Source: a virus
Virus record (IMG/VR): IMGVR_UViG_3300021375_000007
Location: 62,001 to 126,000 of that record
Strand: one strand, 5' to 3'
DNA: 64,000 nt
Shown: positions 27,451 to 35,960 of the stretch, in pieces
Layout: each line of letters starts with the position of its first letter
Numbering within the stretch: the stretch's first letter is position 1
Notes under the pieces: model-generated
Seen by the model: the letters and a program-made list of their open reading frames with translations, nothing else
The model's database searches: none
What the model was told of the DNA's origin: nothing
Translations under genes and position numbers: made by a program

Positions 27451-28493
27451 TATTGACGCATTGCTTTAAGTTGGCCTAATAATAGTGTCAACTCAGGAAC
27501 TGCACCCGGAGCGCCTACCGTAGGACCGGTACCTGTTAAATATTGATATTGGGGGCTAGCAGATGCTTGTTCCTGGAGTAATGATATTAAATCTTCTAAT
27601 ACAGTAAACAATGAATCTAAATCCATTGCCCAATTCGGAGTTGCAACAGTTACTGTTTTCTTAGCTGATAATATAACCTCATCTTTCTTGCTATTGAATA
27701 CCAATCGATCCGATGTAATTATTACCTGTGCTCCAGAATATGTTGAACTAGGCTGTACTCCGGCCACGACGCCTAAGTTAGATTGAGCTGATTTGAATTT
27801 TGGTAACTTTTGATCGCTAGTTAATACTATTAAACTTTTTGTAGCATCAAAATCTTCGTTAACGGTTTTATTATCGCCATCCTTTTTCCATCCATTGGAT
27901 AATATCGTAATTGGCGATTTGTTACCTCCTTGAAATATACCACATGGTTTATTTGAATATTCGGTACGACCTTTAGTCCAACTAGTAGAAAATCTTAATC
28001 CAGACCCAAATCGGCTACTAAATATTATATCACCTTCATATGGTTGTAAGGACGATACACGGTCTTCTTCCTCCCATGATGGCGAGGACTTACTCTTACC
28101 TACGTTCCAATCGAACTGTTCTGTACGGCTGTCATTTGCCGCCTTAAACCAATATGTGCCTGGCGTAGGATTAATATTTTGATTATTGAATATATTAACC
28201 GTATTAAGATAATAATATTGGGTATCATATACAAGCGTATCCGTCTCTTCACCTGGTCCAGTACATACTAATACTATCTCACCTATTATAGGTACAGTGA
28301 ATCCATATTTGTTAAATGGCCGGATGCCATTAATGATGCTTGAGTTTCTTGAACTTAAAGGCCGTACGGATATTAGGTTGTTGATTTCAGGAGCCTGTTC
28401 TGGTACCGGTACCGGATTATCTGGACCTTTGAATCGAGTACCAAAATCATCGGGAGTCTCAACTACTTCAGCATAGAAGAAATTTGCATTCAC
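27450..28493 (-). CDS. Baseplate hub or spike candidate with OB-fold-like region
   Basis: A 347-residue protein. Residues about 60-80 (FNKYGFTVPIIGEIVLVCTG) fit the OB-fold strand pattern of gp5/gpV-type hub proteins, and the C-terminal third (GAQVIITSDRLVFNSKKDEV followed by ILSAKKTVTVA) looks like the repeating beta-strand of a spike stem. The last 60 residues are helical. In marine T4-like phages proteins of this kind are associated with the central baseplate. The assignment is a pattern judgement; no lysozyme motif is present. Confidence 0.5.
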   Translation of the reverse strand: MNANFFYAEVVETPDDFGTRFKGPDNPVPVPEQAPEINNLISVRPLSSRNSSIINGIRPFNKYGFTVPIIGEIVLVCTGPGEETDTLVYDTQYYYLNTVNIFNNQNINPTPGTYWFKAANDSRTEQFDWNVGKSKSSPSWEEEDRVSSLQPYEGDIIFSSRFGSGLRFSTSWTKGRTEYSNKPCGIFQGGNKSPITILSNGWKKDGDNKTVNEDFDATKSLIVLTSDQKLPKFKSAQSNLGVVAGVQPSSTYSGAQVIITSDRLVFNSKKDEVILSAKKTVTVATPNWAMDLDSLFTVLEDLISLLQEQASASPQYQYLTGTGPTVGAPGAVPELTLLLGQLKAMRQ

Positions 28494-28852
28494 TCTTCAT
28501 TCTCCTTTTGAATTTGAGCTAATTCTTCTTCCGCGGCTTGCATTAGCCTTTCACGTTCAAGTTCGGTCATTCCAAAATCATCACCTACATCCGAGGTTTT
28601 ACTGGACGCTGATACTAGTCGTTGAACGATTGCGGCTAACTTAATTAAATGATCATCGTTTTTAACTTGAACATCTAAATACTCTTTCATTATAGGAGCT
28701 ATTATAGTAGCATCTCCTATATTCTTAATAAGAGGTCTTAATTCTTGTATTAAGGTGGTTATTTGACGGTCTTTCTTCTTGGAATTATGATAGATATCCT
28801 TCATGAGATCCGAGAACGTAGTACCGTTAAAAAGTTCAAATTCTGAATTCAT
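28490..28852 (-). CDS. Small helical protein upstream of the hub candidate
   Basis: A 120-residue, highly helical acidic protein beginning MNSEFELFNGTTFSDLMKDI. A Lys-rich NSKKKDRQI segment follows, and the C-terminus is a charged coiled-coil (LERERLMQAAEEELAQIQK). It overlaps the next gene by four bases (ATGA). AAAGGG and a late-type motif precede it. It lies directly after the late sigma factor gene, so an accessory transcription role or a baseplate chaperone role are both possible. Not recognised. Confidence 0.45.
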   Translation of the reverse strand: MNSEFELFNGTTFSDLMKDIYHNSKKKDRQITTLIQELRPLIKNIGDATIIAPIMKEYLDVQVKNDDHLIKLAAIVQRLVSASSKTSDVGDDFGMTELERERLMQAAEEELAQIQKENEE

Positions 28853-28866
28853 ACTAACCCTTTATT

Positions 28867-28874
28867 ATAAATAT
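28867..28874 (-). promoter_or_regulatory. Late-type motif at the head of the baseplate block
   Basis: CCATATTTATAA on the coding strand, then TAAAGGG, with the start codon of the 120-residue gene 14 bases from the motif. It separates the sigma factor gene from the baseplate genes. Confidence 0.5.
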
Positions 28875-28876
28875 GG

Positions 28877-29578
28877 TTAGATTGTATTCTGATGCAGCCA
28901 CCCCGTTTGTTGGTAATTAAGAAACATACGCTTGAAGTCTGACTTCATTACATTAATAACTCGAGTTATGTTTTGAGTTTTAAATCCGGTTCTTTCTCGA
29001 ATAAGAATATACAATGCTTTCTTATTGAAATTTTCGATGTTATCGCGTATACGGAATAATTCTAATACCGAATCTGCTACGGCGATATCTTTACGGTTGG
29101 TAAATACTTTATTCATGTTCTCATCATACCATTCAATGTATAAATTAATAAAGTCTTTCAATTGCTCTTGATAATCAGTATACCCCATTTCTGAAGTCAG
29201 ATTACGTTGCTCATCAACCTCAACCAATTCAGCCTTACGTTTCATACGCTTGTAATTGGTATTATTATTAATAATTAGATAATTCTTTGCAATAATTGAG
29301 AAGTATGAAAAGGCTTTACCTTTACCTTCTTTAAATTTATGTATCTTTTCATTTAAAAATGCAACAACTTCGTGCTGAACATCTTCAGATGGTACATCAA
29401 AATAATAAAATTTAAAAGTATGTATGATATTTTCTGATAGCTTATCAAATGGATACTTGATATGTTCCTTATATATTTTTGAACGTTGTATAGGATCTTC
29501 TGTCTTATTATATAAGATAATAGCATCCTCTGTTTCTTGTGTGAAATAAAAATTCTTAGTTTTCTTCCGCCCCATCAA
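28877..29578 (-). CDS. Late-transcription sigma factor, T4 gp55-like
   Basis: A 233-residue protein whose N-terminal half carries the phrases NFYFTQETEDAIILYN, LSENIIHTFKFYYFD and KGKAFSYFSIIAKNYLI, characteristic of gp55 homologues in marine T4-like phages. These residues correspond to the sigma region 2-like core that binds RNA polymerase and melts the late -10 element. The C-terminus would contact the sliding clamp or flap. It overlaps the upstream membrane gene by 23 bases. The ATATTTATW motif before the structural genes is the probable target. Confidence 0.88.
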   Translation of the reverse strand: MMGRKKTKNFYFTQETEDAIILYNKTEDPIQRSKIYKEHIKYPFDKLSENIIHTFKFYYFDVPSEDVQHEVVAFLNEKIHKFKEGKGKAFSYFSIIAKNYLIINNNTNYKRMKRKAELVEVDEQRNLTSEMGYTDYQEQLKDFINLYIEWYDENMNKVFTNRKDIAVADSVLELFRIRDNIENFNKKALYILIRERTGFKTQNITRVINVMKSDFKRMFLNYQQTGWLHQNTI

Positions 29579-29858
29579 ATTCTTTGTTTAATTCTTCTAC
29601 AATATCTTTAAGTGTATTAAAGATTACCCCGGTCTCATCATCTGCTTCAAAAGAACCTATGCGATCCAATTGACGTATATATGAATAATTATTATTTGAT
29701 TTTTTACGTACTGATTCAAAAAATGCATTATATCTAGAATTAGATGATTCTAATTGTTCAACATACTCTTCCACATTTTCTAATTTACGTAATAGATTAA
29801 TTATAACCGGAATCAATATAATTAATATTACCGATACTATACCTAATGCCCATTCCAT
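29556..29858 (-). CDS. Small single-pass membrane protein with coiled coil
   Basis: A 100-residue protein with one N-terminal transmembrane helix (residues 4-24, GIVSVILIILIPVIINLL) and a cytoplasmic coiled-coil and acidic tail. It has no catalytic motif. It overlaps both neighbours by one to twenty-odd bases and sits between the HD hydrolase and the late sigma factor, so it is co-expressed with them. Function unknown. Confidence 0.6.
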   Translation of the reverse strand: MEWALGIVSVILIILIPVIINLLRKLENVEEYVEQLESSNSRYNAFFESVRKKSNNNYSYIRQLDRIGSFEADDETGVIFNTLKDIVEELNKEFDGAEEN

Positions 29859-30607
29859 TATTCAAATAATCCTTTAAAGATATCATCAACTTTATTATCG
29901 GATGATGATATTGATTTAGCATTTACTTTTTTAACTGGTGCCTTTTTAGGTGCATTGTTACTACCCGTCTTCCATCTTTCATATTCTATAACGGACGCCA
30001 TATGGTCTGCATGATGCAATACGATTGGCAAGCTAACTCTTAATCTGGAATCTGGGAATCTAGATATATAATATGGTTTATTCGATTCGTCATATAATCC
30101 ATCATGGATACGAATAGCCTGGTATTCATTCCAAGATACTTTTACATTATATTGTTGTAACATCCATAAACCTAAATCAGGTACCATTGCAAATGGATTC
30201 TCTGGGTTTACTTTATAGATGCGTCCTTGGTTCTTACGATGCCATTCGGAATCATTTGGAATATATATTTCACCATTCTTGCCTGGCCAACCTACTTTAC
30301 CGAGATCATGATGAATGGCAGCAAACTTAAGTTCGTTCATATCATATCCAGACATATCTGATCCCATTGCTTCCCATGAATTATAAACCGTGGCAGCGCA
30401 ATCATATACGCGTAATATATGGTCTACATAACCACCTGGAAATGCATTATGGAAATGTTCCATACTCGAAGCTGGCATTAACATAATGCGTTCTTCAAAT
30501 TCATCGTATATAACGTTTAGAGCTTCTGCTCTATCTGGAAACTCTTCGTTTATAATAGTTCTTAAACGGTTCCAATTCTCTTGTATTTGTTCAGCTGTTA
30601 GTTTCAT
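29858..30607 (-). CDS. HD-domain phosphohydrolase
   Basis: A 249-residue metal-dependent phosphohydrolase. The HD signature is seen as H63 in GGYVDHILRVYD, H100-D101 in FAAIHHDLGKVG, and a downstream LHHADHMAS segment that supplies the remaining His and Asp. The C-terminal 45 residues are Lys/Ser-rich and probably disordered. Related proteins in T4-like phages are annotated as HD hydrolases or YhaM-like exonucleases; the substrate cannot be told from sequence. It lies two genes upstream of the late sigma factor. Confidence 0.75.
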   Translation of the reverse strand: MKLTAEQIQENWNRLRTIINEEFPDRAEALNVIYDEFEERIMLMPASSMEHFHNAFPGGYVDHILRVYDCAATVYNSWEAMGSDMSGYDMNELKFAAIHHDLGKVGWPGKNGEIYIPNDSEWHRKNQGRIYKVNPENPFAMVPDLGLWMLQQYNVKVSWNEYQAIRIHDGLYDESNKPYYISRFPDSRLRVSLPIVLHHADHMASVIEYERWKTGSNNAPKKAPVKKVNAKSISSSDNKVDDIFKGLFE

Positions 30608-30644
30608 ATATCTTTATTTAATAAAACAATATAATAAAATAATA

Positions 30645-30833
30645 TTAAAGTTCCAAATGCTTTGTAACGCAAGTAGAACATAATACCGCCACTACATCAT
30701 CCATGGCCCTAACATACTTATCACATAATGAATACCGATAGTATTTATCTTCTTTATCAGATCCACGACATATCATATGACGATCGCCATTGATAGTTTT
30801 TGTTTTGAAATTATACTTTAATTTTTTTGCCAT
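30645..30833 (-). CDS. Small cysteine-bearing protein, possible zinc ribbon
   Basis: A 62-residue basic protein with C23, C37 and a CSTC pair at 52-55 (CRGSDKEDKYYRYSLC, then VLCSTCV). The four cysteines are spaced as in a compact zinc ribbon. Small zinc proteins of this kind in phages are often RNA polymerase or nucleic-acid binders, but no specific family is recognised. Confidence 0.5.
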   Translation of the reverse strand: MAKKLKYNFKTKTINGDRHMICRGSDKEDKYYRYSLCDKYVRAMDDVVAVLCSTCVTKHLEL

Positions 30834-30847
30834 AACTTTTTATTAAT

Positions 30848-31828
30848 TTAGTAACTAGATACGCTTTTTGTTTTGGTCGGTACTACTGGGTTAACTTCTT
30901 TTTCTTCAATTACATTTTCTTCAATGAGAGGCGCCTCCCCATTGATATCTTCGACCATGCTATTTAAGACCTGATCTAAAGCATCATCCTCATCGAATTC
31001 TGTCGGCGTAATTTTTTCTTCTAACATATCTTCTTTTTTAGTGTTATAAAATATAGTATTAGCAGCAATTACTAATGCCACTGCTAATGGATCAAATACT
31101 AGCATTAATGCAATTATAAACCAATTCACTACCTGGTCTATTGTTTTATCTGTTAATTTAGCAATATACTTTAATGGACCGATTTCAGCTGCTATATCAG
31201 AATCGGTTTCTATATCTAATTTAATTATATCAATTCGAGTTATAGAATCTACTAAGGCCTCTTCAGTCGATGATAATTTATCTCGCTGTGCCTTTGAATC
31301 ATTTAATTGCCGCTCCAACACCTTACGCGTTGCACTTGATGTTGTTGTGATAATATTACCATCTTCATCTTTATATTGTATTACGTTATTAGATAATCCT
31401 TTAGATAATTCCTTAATACTTTCTGCTAGTGAATTCCGTTCAGTTCGTATATCCTCTAATTGCACCGAAAATCTATCTCTTTTTAATTCATATACGGCTA
31501 TATTTTTATCTATTACTTCAAGTTTATTAGAGGTCTCGGAATATGCACTACTTAAATAACCATAGATACCACCTGAGGTAATAATCATCAATATACCAAC
31601 GGCAATGGTTAAATATACCTTTAATAACGCATTTAACCTAGACCAATATTGATAAAGTAGTGATGCTATAACTAATTTTGCAATTTCTAAACTACCAGCC
31701 ATAATTGCTACTTGAATAGAAGCGCCGGCAAACATTTTACTTAATCCTATAACTGAATAAAAAGCTGCAGACAGTGATACTGATAGCGCGGATAATGCCA
31801 CCAGATAAGGTAATACTTTACGTTCCAT
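30848..31828 (-). CDS. Multi-pass membrane protein with long coiled coil
   Basis: A 326-residue protein with three N-terminal transmembrane helices (about 6-28, 36-58, 68-90), a 110-residue coiled coil (95-215), a fourth hydrophobic segment (about 233-262) and an acidic C-terminal tail. This layout is seen in conserved but unnamed proteins of marine T4-like phages. A role in lysis or in membrane remodelling during infection is possible. No holin or peptidase motif is evident. Confidence 0.55.
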   Translation of the reverse strand: MERKVLPYLVALSALSVSLSAAFYSVIGLSKMFAGASIQVAIMAGSLEIAKLVIASLLYQYWSRLNALLKVYLTIAVGILMIITSGGIYGYLSSAYSETSNKLEVIDKNIAVYELKRDRFSVQLEDIRTERNSLAESIKELSKGLSNNVIQYKDEDGNIITTTSSATRKVLERQLNDSKAQRDKLSSTEEALVDSITRIDIIKLDIETDSDIAAEIGPLKYIAKLTDKTIDQVVNWFIIALMLVFDPLAVALVIAANTIFYNTKKEDMLEEKITPTEFDEDDALDQVLNSMVEDINGEAPLIEENVIEEKEVNPVVPTKTKSVSSY

Positions 31829-31878
31829 TTATTTTTGGGTAACTATTAAGGATCCAATATCCTATTATAGTTATTTTA

Positions 31879-32196
31879 TTATACTAGTTTACGACTCCAT
31901 GGTAATCCACTAGCGGTTTGTCTGGCGCTTCGGGCAGCGATTTTAGCATCTAAAATAGATTGAACTTCTGCCTCGATAGCGGCTACATCAACTTCTGACT
32001 TAACCCAGGCTACTACATCAATTTCTTTTAGATCTTGGTAACCAATAAAATCAGGGGATGATGGATCACCTGTTAGGTTAACAACTCCTCGTTTATCTGA
32101 TACTAGTTCTTTATCGTTTGCTATTACGCGATAATTTATTTTAATTATCAAACCATCGCTTATCTGGCGTTGCATTTTTTCAATTTTCCACTTCAT
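31879..32196 (-). CDS. Small conserved protein next to the tail fibre genes
   Basis: A 105-residue protein with N-terminal beta-strand repeats (MKWKIEKMQRQISDGLIIKI) and a helical C-terminus. Proteins with the pattern 'W-I--M-R---DG' beside fibre genes are common in marine myoviruses and are unnamed; this is from memory. It follows the fibre cassette at 32.2-35.7 kb and may be a fibre-tip or chaperone component. Confidence 0.5.
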   Translation of the reverse strand: MKWKIEKMQRQISDGLIIKINYRVIANDKELVSDKRGVVNLTGDPSSPDFIGYQDLKEIDVVAWVKSEVDVAAIEAEVQSILDAKIAARSARQTASGLPWSRKLV

Positions 32197-32238
32197 TTTG
32201 CTATGCTTTTTTAGATCCGTATTAATTTTTATATCTGC

Positions 32239-33156
32239 TTATGTCATTCTTATTCTTAATGCCCCTGCATTATTATATATACCTCCTACTGGTACTCCTC
32301 CGGCTGCGGCAGCTATATCATTTGCATAGTCAAGATTGGTTATTTGCGCTGATACGACTTGTTCTTGAAAGAACTGCATCACTGCAGTCCCAGTCACGTT
32401 GCTAATCTCAAGAAGAGAAGCGGATGTATCGGATATAGTGGTGCTTAATTGAAACCCCGAGGTTCCTAATTCTAATATTAGATCTTCTCCATTATCCAAT
32501 ACCTGCCCTATATCCCATTTTGCATCTTCACCTTCAACAGTGAAAGCTGTACTGATATCAACATGCGTACCATCATCAGCTGTAAAAAGCAGACCATCGT
32601 TTATCTGCCCGGCAGGAGTTCCGCCCATGGCAGTTAGGTCATACCCCCTTAGAGTTCTAGATAGAATCGAGCCAGAATTTTGCGAACCAGAATAATGTGG
32701 TACATTCAATGTTTGGGCTGAGACTTGAGTTGGAAATGAACCCATTCCTGGAATAATGGTATCCCCATCACCTACATAATTTCTTAGTACATAACTACTA
32801 CTAGCTGGGGCGTAACTGCCCGTGACTATAGAAGCAAACACGCTACCTGAAAATGCAAGATCTGTAATAGTCCCACCTTGATTAAGTTGGTATGATCTTA
32901 AGAATAGAGCATCCTCATCTGTTATAAAACTAACTGCATCTGTGAAGTCAACATTAAGGGTTCCACTTATATCCGCGGATCCGGTAAATGGGAAAGCAGC
33001 TCCTCCACCACCTCCGCCTGTGCCGTATACGGTTACGGCTCCTGATGATTCTTTAGTAAATAATTCACCTGATTCATTTACTGAGATTAAAGTATTTCCA
33101 GATCCTGGTGCTGTCACCGATCCTGAATTTACTTGTTTTTGGTATATTCCGCTCAT
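32239..33156 (-). CDS. Tail fibre protein, short paralogue
   Basis: A 305-residue fibre. Residues 1-50 (MSGIYQKQVNSGSVTAPG ... LISVNESGELFTKES ... VTVYGTGGG) match the N-terminus of the 592-residue fibre two genes upstream, so both should dock at the same site. The body is Gly/Ser/Thr-rich beta sequence, and the C-terminus ends with the compact phrase GGIYNNAGALRIRMT, of a type frequent at phage fibre tips. Different bodies behind one docking module suggest alternative receptor specificities. Confidence 0.7.
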   Translation of the reverse strand: MSGIYQKQVNSGSVTAPGSGNTLISVNESGELFTKESSGAVTVYGTGGGGGGAAFPFTGSADISGTLNVDFTDAVSFITDEDALFLRSYQLNQGGTITDLAFSGSVFASIVTGSYAPASSSYVLRNYVGDGDTIIPGMGSFPTQVSAQTLNVPHYSGSQNSGSILSRTLRGYDLTAMGGTPAGQINDGLLFTADDGTHVDISTAFTVEGEDAKWDIGQVLDNGEDLILELGTSGFQLSTTISDTSASLLEISNVTGTAVMQFFQEQVVSAQITNLDYANDIAAAAGGVPVGGIYNNAGALRIRMT

Positions 33157-33168
33157 TTTTGTGTTCCT

Positions 33169-33561
33169 TTAAGGTTTTTTAGGATATGTAACTAAGTTAG
33201 GATTGATAGTTTCCATTAGGCCATCTTTAATAGCTGTTATTGCAGCAACATATTCATTCCATTGGGATTGGGTGCCACTAGGAACATCAGCTAATAGATC
33301 ATCACATTCCTTAACAACTTTAGCTTTAGCTTTTACTGTTTCCCATAGTTCGGTCCATGTTCCGGCATCATAAGAATATAATTTGGTTACCAGACTGGTA
33401 GGTAAAGTAACATCTTCTACTATATCACTATTAGAAGCGGTAACACCCCAAAGTAATAAATCAGATCCAATACTTGTTTTATCTCCATCTTGAGATATAA
33501 CAATATCATCTTCACATTTTGTTAATACTACTTTACTATTTTTATCTACTAATATTTTCAT
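33169..33561 (-). CDS. Putative fibre assembly or accessory protein
   Basis: A 130-residue protein located between two paralogous fibre genes. It begins with beta-strand sequence (MKILVDKNSKVVLTKCEDDI) and ends helical with a Trp-containing segment. The position matches tail-fibre assembly chaperones, which usually follow their fibre gene, but there is no recognisable family signature. Confidence 0.45.
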   Translation of the reverse strand: MKILVDKNSKVVLTKCEDDIVISQDGDKTSIGSDLLLWGVTASNSDIVEDVTLPTSLVTKLYSYDAGTWTELWETVKAKAKVVKECDDLLADVPSGTQSQWNEYVAAITAIKDGLMETINPNLVTYPKKP

Positions 33562-33595
33562 GGTTATATTTTATTTTCAATTAGTTTTTAACGTA

Positions 33596-35374
33596 TTACC
33601 CACCAGTAACGGAATAGTATGGATGGAATATTATTTCTGTTGAGCTAATAGCAGTTCCTATTTGTATTCCTGATTCCATCCTACCATCTTCGTATGCTTC
33701 AAGAGTACCATCGCCTTGCAATAGATATATATTCCCTGGTGTGAGGCCTGTCTGTGAAGAATTAACACCTGATATAGTAACACTTACATTAGATCCACTA
33801 GTACCTGCTGCAGCTGCTAACCCTACTAATCCAGACTGATTCTGAGTACCTTGAACTGCAAATCCGTTATCTGAATTGGTAGCAATTGCACCTGCAAACT
33901 TTCGCGTACTTGGGTTATAATTAACAATGGCAAAAGATGCATCGCTAAACGGTGAGGATGTGTTTATGTCGATATCAGGCAGACTGACCATATTGGCTAG
34001 CCCTAATATACTATCACTTGTAGTAGTCGATGTTTCATTGGCAACTCTACTTCCACCGCCTACAGGACTGATAGTATAAATATTAGCATCTTCACCAACA
34101 GCTACAACCTCCGGAGTACCATCGTCTTGGGCTATAGCTTGTATTACACGTACTACCCCATCTCCTTCGTTTACATTATGATTAAACGTATTACTATCTG
34201 AATAATTAAATACATCTACTGTCTGACTACCTGATAATGAACTTGATATCCCTAGTAATCCTAACTGTGATATGCTGGACATCTGGTTTTGAAGATAAAA
34301 AATACCATACCTACCAGCGGATGATGAAACAGCACTTACTTGTAAATTTACAATACCATTTATCGGATCATAAGTATCACCTAAGGTTGCATAACTTTGA
34401 GAATATGCATTTACTACCGAAGCCGATACCTCAAGAGTTTGTATATTAACTTTATAATATGAAGGTGATTGAGATTTGTCTTGTCTTACTAATCCTGCTA
34501 TTGCCTTATTGGTATCATATTTAGCCATATTAAATGTACCTATAGGGTTTAATGCACTGCTACCTGATTGGGGTAAAGAAGAAATTGTTCCGTAGGCACC
34601 GGCCGGGGTAATTACATCGCTATTATCAACACTTATCACTGTTGCACCGGCACCCATTGCACCAGCATCTAAACCTAAGAAAATAAATTCATTATCATTA
34701 ACTGCTTGCAATCCACTACCTGCGAATGAACCTGAGATTAGTTGGCGTGATGATGTTGTAATTGTATTACTCCTATCAACATTCAAAACCATAAATGAAG
34801 CTGTGGCAGGCATCATAGCACCCCCGGCAACATGAGCGGTATCATAATATTGCAATAAAGCTTTATCTGATTGGTGAGAGGATATATTGAAATAATAATG
34901 TGCATCAGTACCACTTCCCCCTGATCCTAGATAAATATCTCCTATCCCTAGTCTTGATCCCGTAGTAACTGTGGCACCATCTACTGTATAGGCTTCAGCC
35001 CATAAACTATTACTCTGGGTGTCATAAAATGCTATAATATGTTTGTTATCACCTATAGAAGTAGCGTCAATTGATGAGGCTCCTGTGCTTCCTAGTTCAG
35101 TTGCCAATACATATTCTGCTGCTTGTACTATAGTATTACTAACAGCACCATTGGAATCTACGGAAACAGCACGACCATTATCTATACTTTCGGCAGCCGG
35201 AAATGATTTTGTTACGCTATCAGTAGATCCACCTCCACTACCATATACGGTTACATTACCTTCTGAATCTTTGGTAAATAATCCATTTGATTCATTTACT
35301 GAAATTAAAGTCCGGCCTGCACTAGGATTGGCTACTGTTCCTGAATTAACTTGTTTTTGGTATATTCCGCTCAT
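33596..35374 (-). CDS. Tail fibre protein, long paralogue
   Basis: A 592-residue fibre. The first 50 residues (MSGIYQKQVNSGTVANPS ... VTVYGSGGG) are nearly the same as in the 305-residue fibre downstream. The middle is Ser/Gly/Asn-rich and beta-repeating, and the C-terminal 100 residues (for example SGVNSSQTGLTPGNIYLLQG) look like a knob domain that is common in fibre tips. The gene likely determines receptor binding. Confidence 0.7.
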   Translation of the reverse strand: MSGIYQKQVNSGTVANPSAGRTLISVNESNGLFTKDSEGNVTVYGSGGGSTDSVTKSFPAAESIDNGRAVSVDSNGAVSNTIVQAAEYVLATELGSTGASSIDATSIGDNKHIIAFYDTQSNSLWAEAYTVDGATVTTGSRLGIGDIYLGSGGSGTDAHYYFNISSHQSDKALLQYYDTAHVAGGAMMPATASFMVLNVDRSNTITTSSRQLISGSFAGSGLQAVNDNEFIFLGLDAGAMGAGATVISVDNSDVITPAGAYGTISSLPQSGSSALNPIGTFNMAKYDTNKAIAGLVRQDKSQSPSYYKVNIQTLEVSASVVNAYSQSYATLGDTYDPINGIVNLQVSAVSSSAGRYGIFYLQNQMSSISQLGLLGISSSLSGSQTVDVFNYSDSNTFNHNVNEGDGVVRVIQAIAQDDGTPEVVAVGEDANIYTISPVGGGSRVANETSTTTSDSILGLANMVSLPDIDINTSSPFSDASFAIVNYNPSTRKFAGAIATNSDNGFAVQGTQNQSGLVGLAAAAGTSGSNVSVTISGVNSSQTGLTPGNIYLLQGDGTLEAYEDGRMESGIQIGTAISSTEIIFHPYYSVTGG

Positions 35375-35396
35375 TAATGGTCCTTTTTTATATATA

Positions 35397-35750
35397 TCAT
35401 GGGATGAAAACTATCTCGCCGCCGTTGTTCACAATATTTTGATTATTAATAATAGATCCACCGGATATTATAAGAATAGATCCTGGCTGTAATGTTAATA
35501 TTGCATCTAAAGTTAAATTGCCAGAAACTGTTGCAGTCTGGCCGGCTTCGATAGTTACTGGTGATGTTATGACATTTGGTATTGTGCTAACACCACTATC
35601 ACCGCCACCATGAACAAACATACGTGAATAATATTCTAACCGCTCGAGATATCGCTGTTCCTCTAATCGGTATAATCTTGTCTGTTCATTCATCGGTAAC
35701 CGCGCTATATGCGGTTGTCTACTAAATGATCGCCAGGTAAGTTGAAACAT
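35397..35750 (-). CDS. Small fibre-associated structural protein
   Basis: A 117-residue protein with an Arg/Tyr-rich helical N-terminus (LYRLEEQRYLERLEYYSRMF) and a beta-helix-like C-terminus of repeating hydrophobic strands (SGNLTLDAILTLQPGSILII). It may be a connector between baseplate and fibres. AAAGGAT precedes the start, behind a late-type motif. Confidence 0.5.
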   Translation of the reverse strand: MFQLTWRSFSRQPHIARLPMNEQTRLYRLEEQRYLERLEYYSRMFVHGGGDSGVSTIPNVITSPVTIEAGQTATVSGNLTLDAILTLQPGSILIISGGSIINNQNIVNNGGEIVFIP

Positions 35751-35764
35751 ATATATCCTTTCAA

Positions 35765-35772
35765 ATAAATAT
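35765..35772 (-). promoter_or_regulatory. Late-type motif at the head of the fibre cassette
   Basis: GCATATTTATTT on the coding strand followed by GAAAGGA, 14 bases before the ATG at 35750. Confidence 0.5.
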
Positions 35773-35779
35773 GCGGTTG

Positions 35780-35959
35780 TTATTGAATACTAATGCGTTC
35801 CATTGCAAATTGAATTCTACGTCTAATTTCATTTAACCGCCGTACTGCCTCAGCCGTATCAATAGCTTTTTTATTTGCTAAATCAACGATCATTTGTGAC
35901 ATATTATCTGCCTCATCTAACCGTCGTAAAATTTCGTCTTTATCTCTTACTTGTCCCAT
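35780..35959 (-). CDS. 59-residue helical protein between UV endonuclease and fibre genes
   Basis: An ORF of 59 codons on the coding strand (MGQVRDKDEILRRLDEADNM to the end RIQFAMERISIQ), with AAAAGGAG ten bases before the ATG. The product is a charged amphipathic helix, probably a coiled coil. It starts one base after the UV endonuclease stop codon. The good ribosome site and the tight fit between neighbours support it. Function unknown. Confidence 0.65.
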   Translation of the reverse strand: MGQVRDKDEILRRLDEADNMSQMIVDLANKKAIDTAEAVRRLNEIRRRIQFAMERISIQ

Positions 35960-35960
35960 G

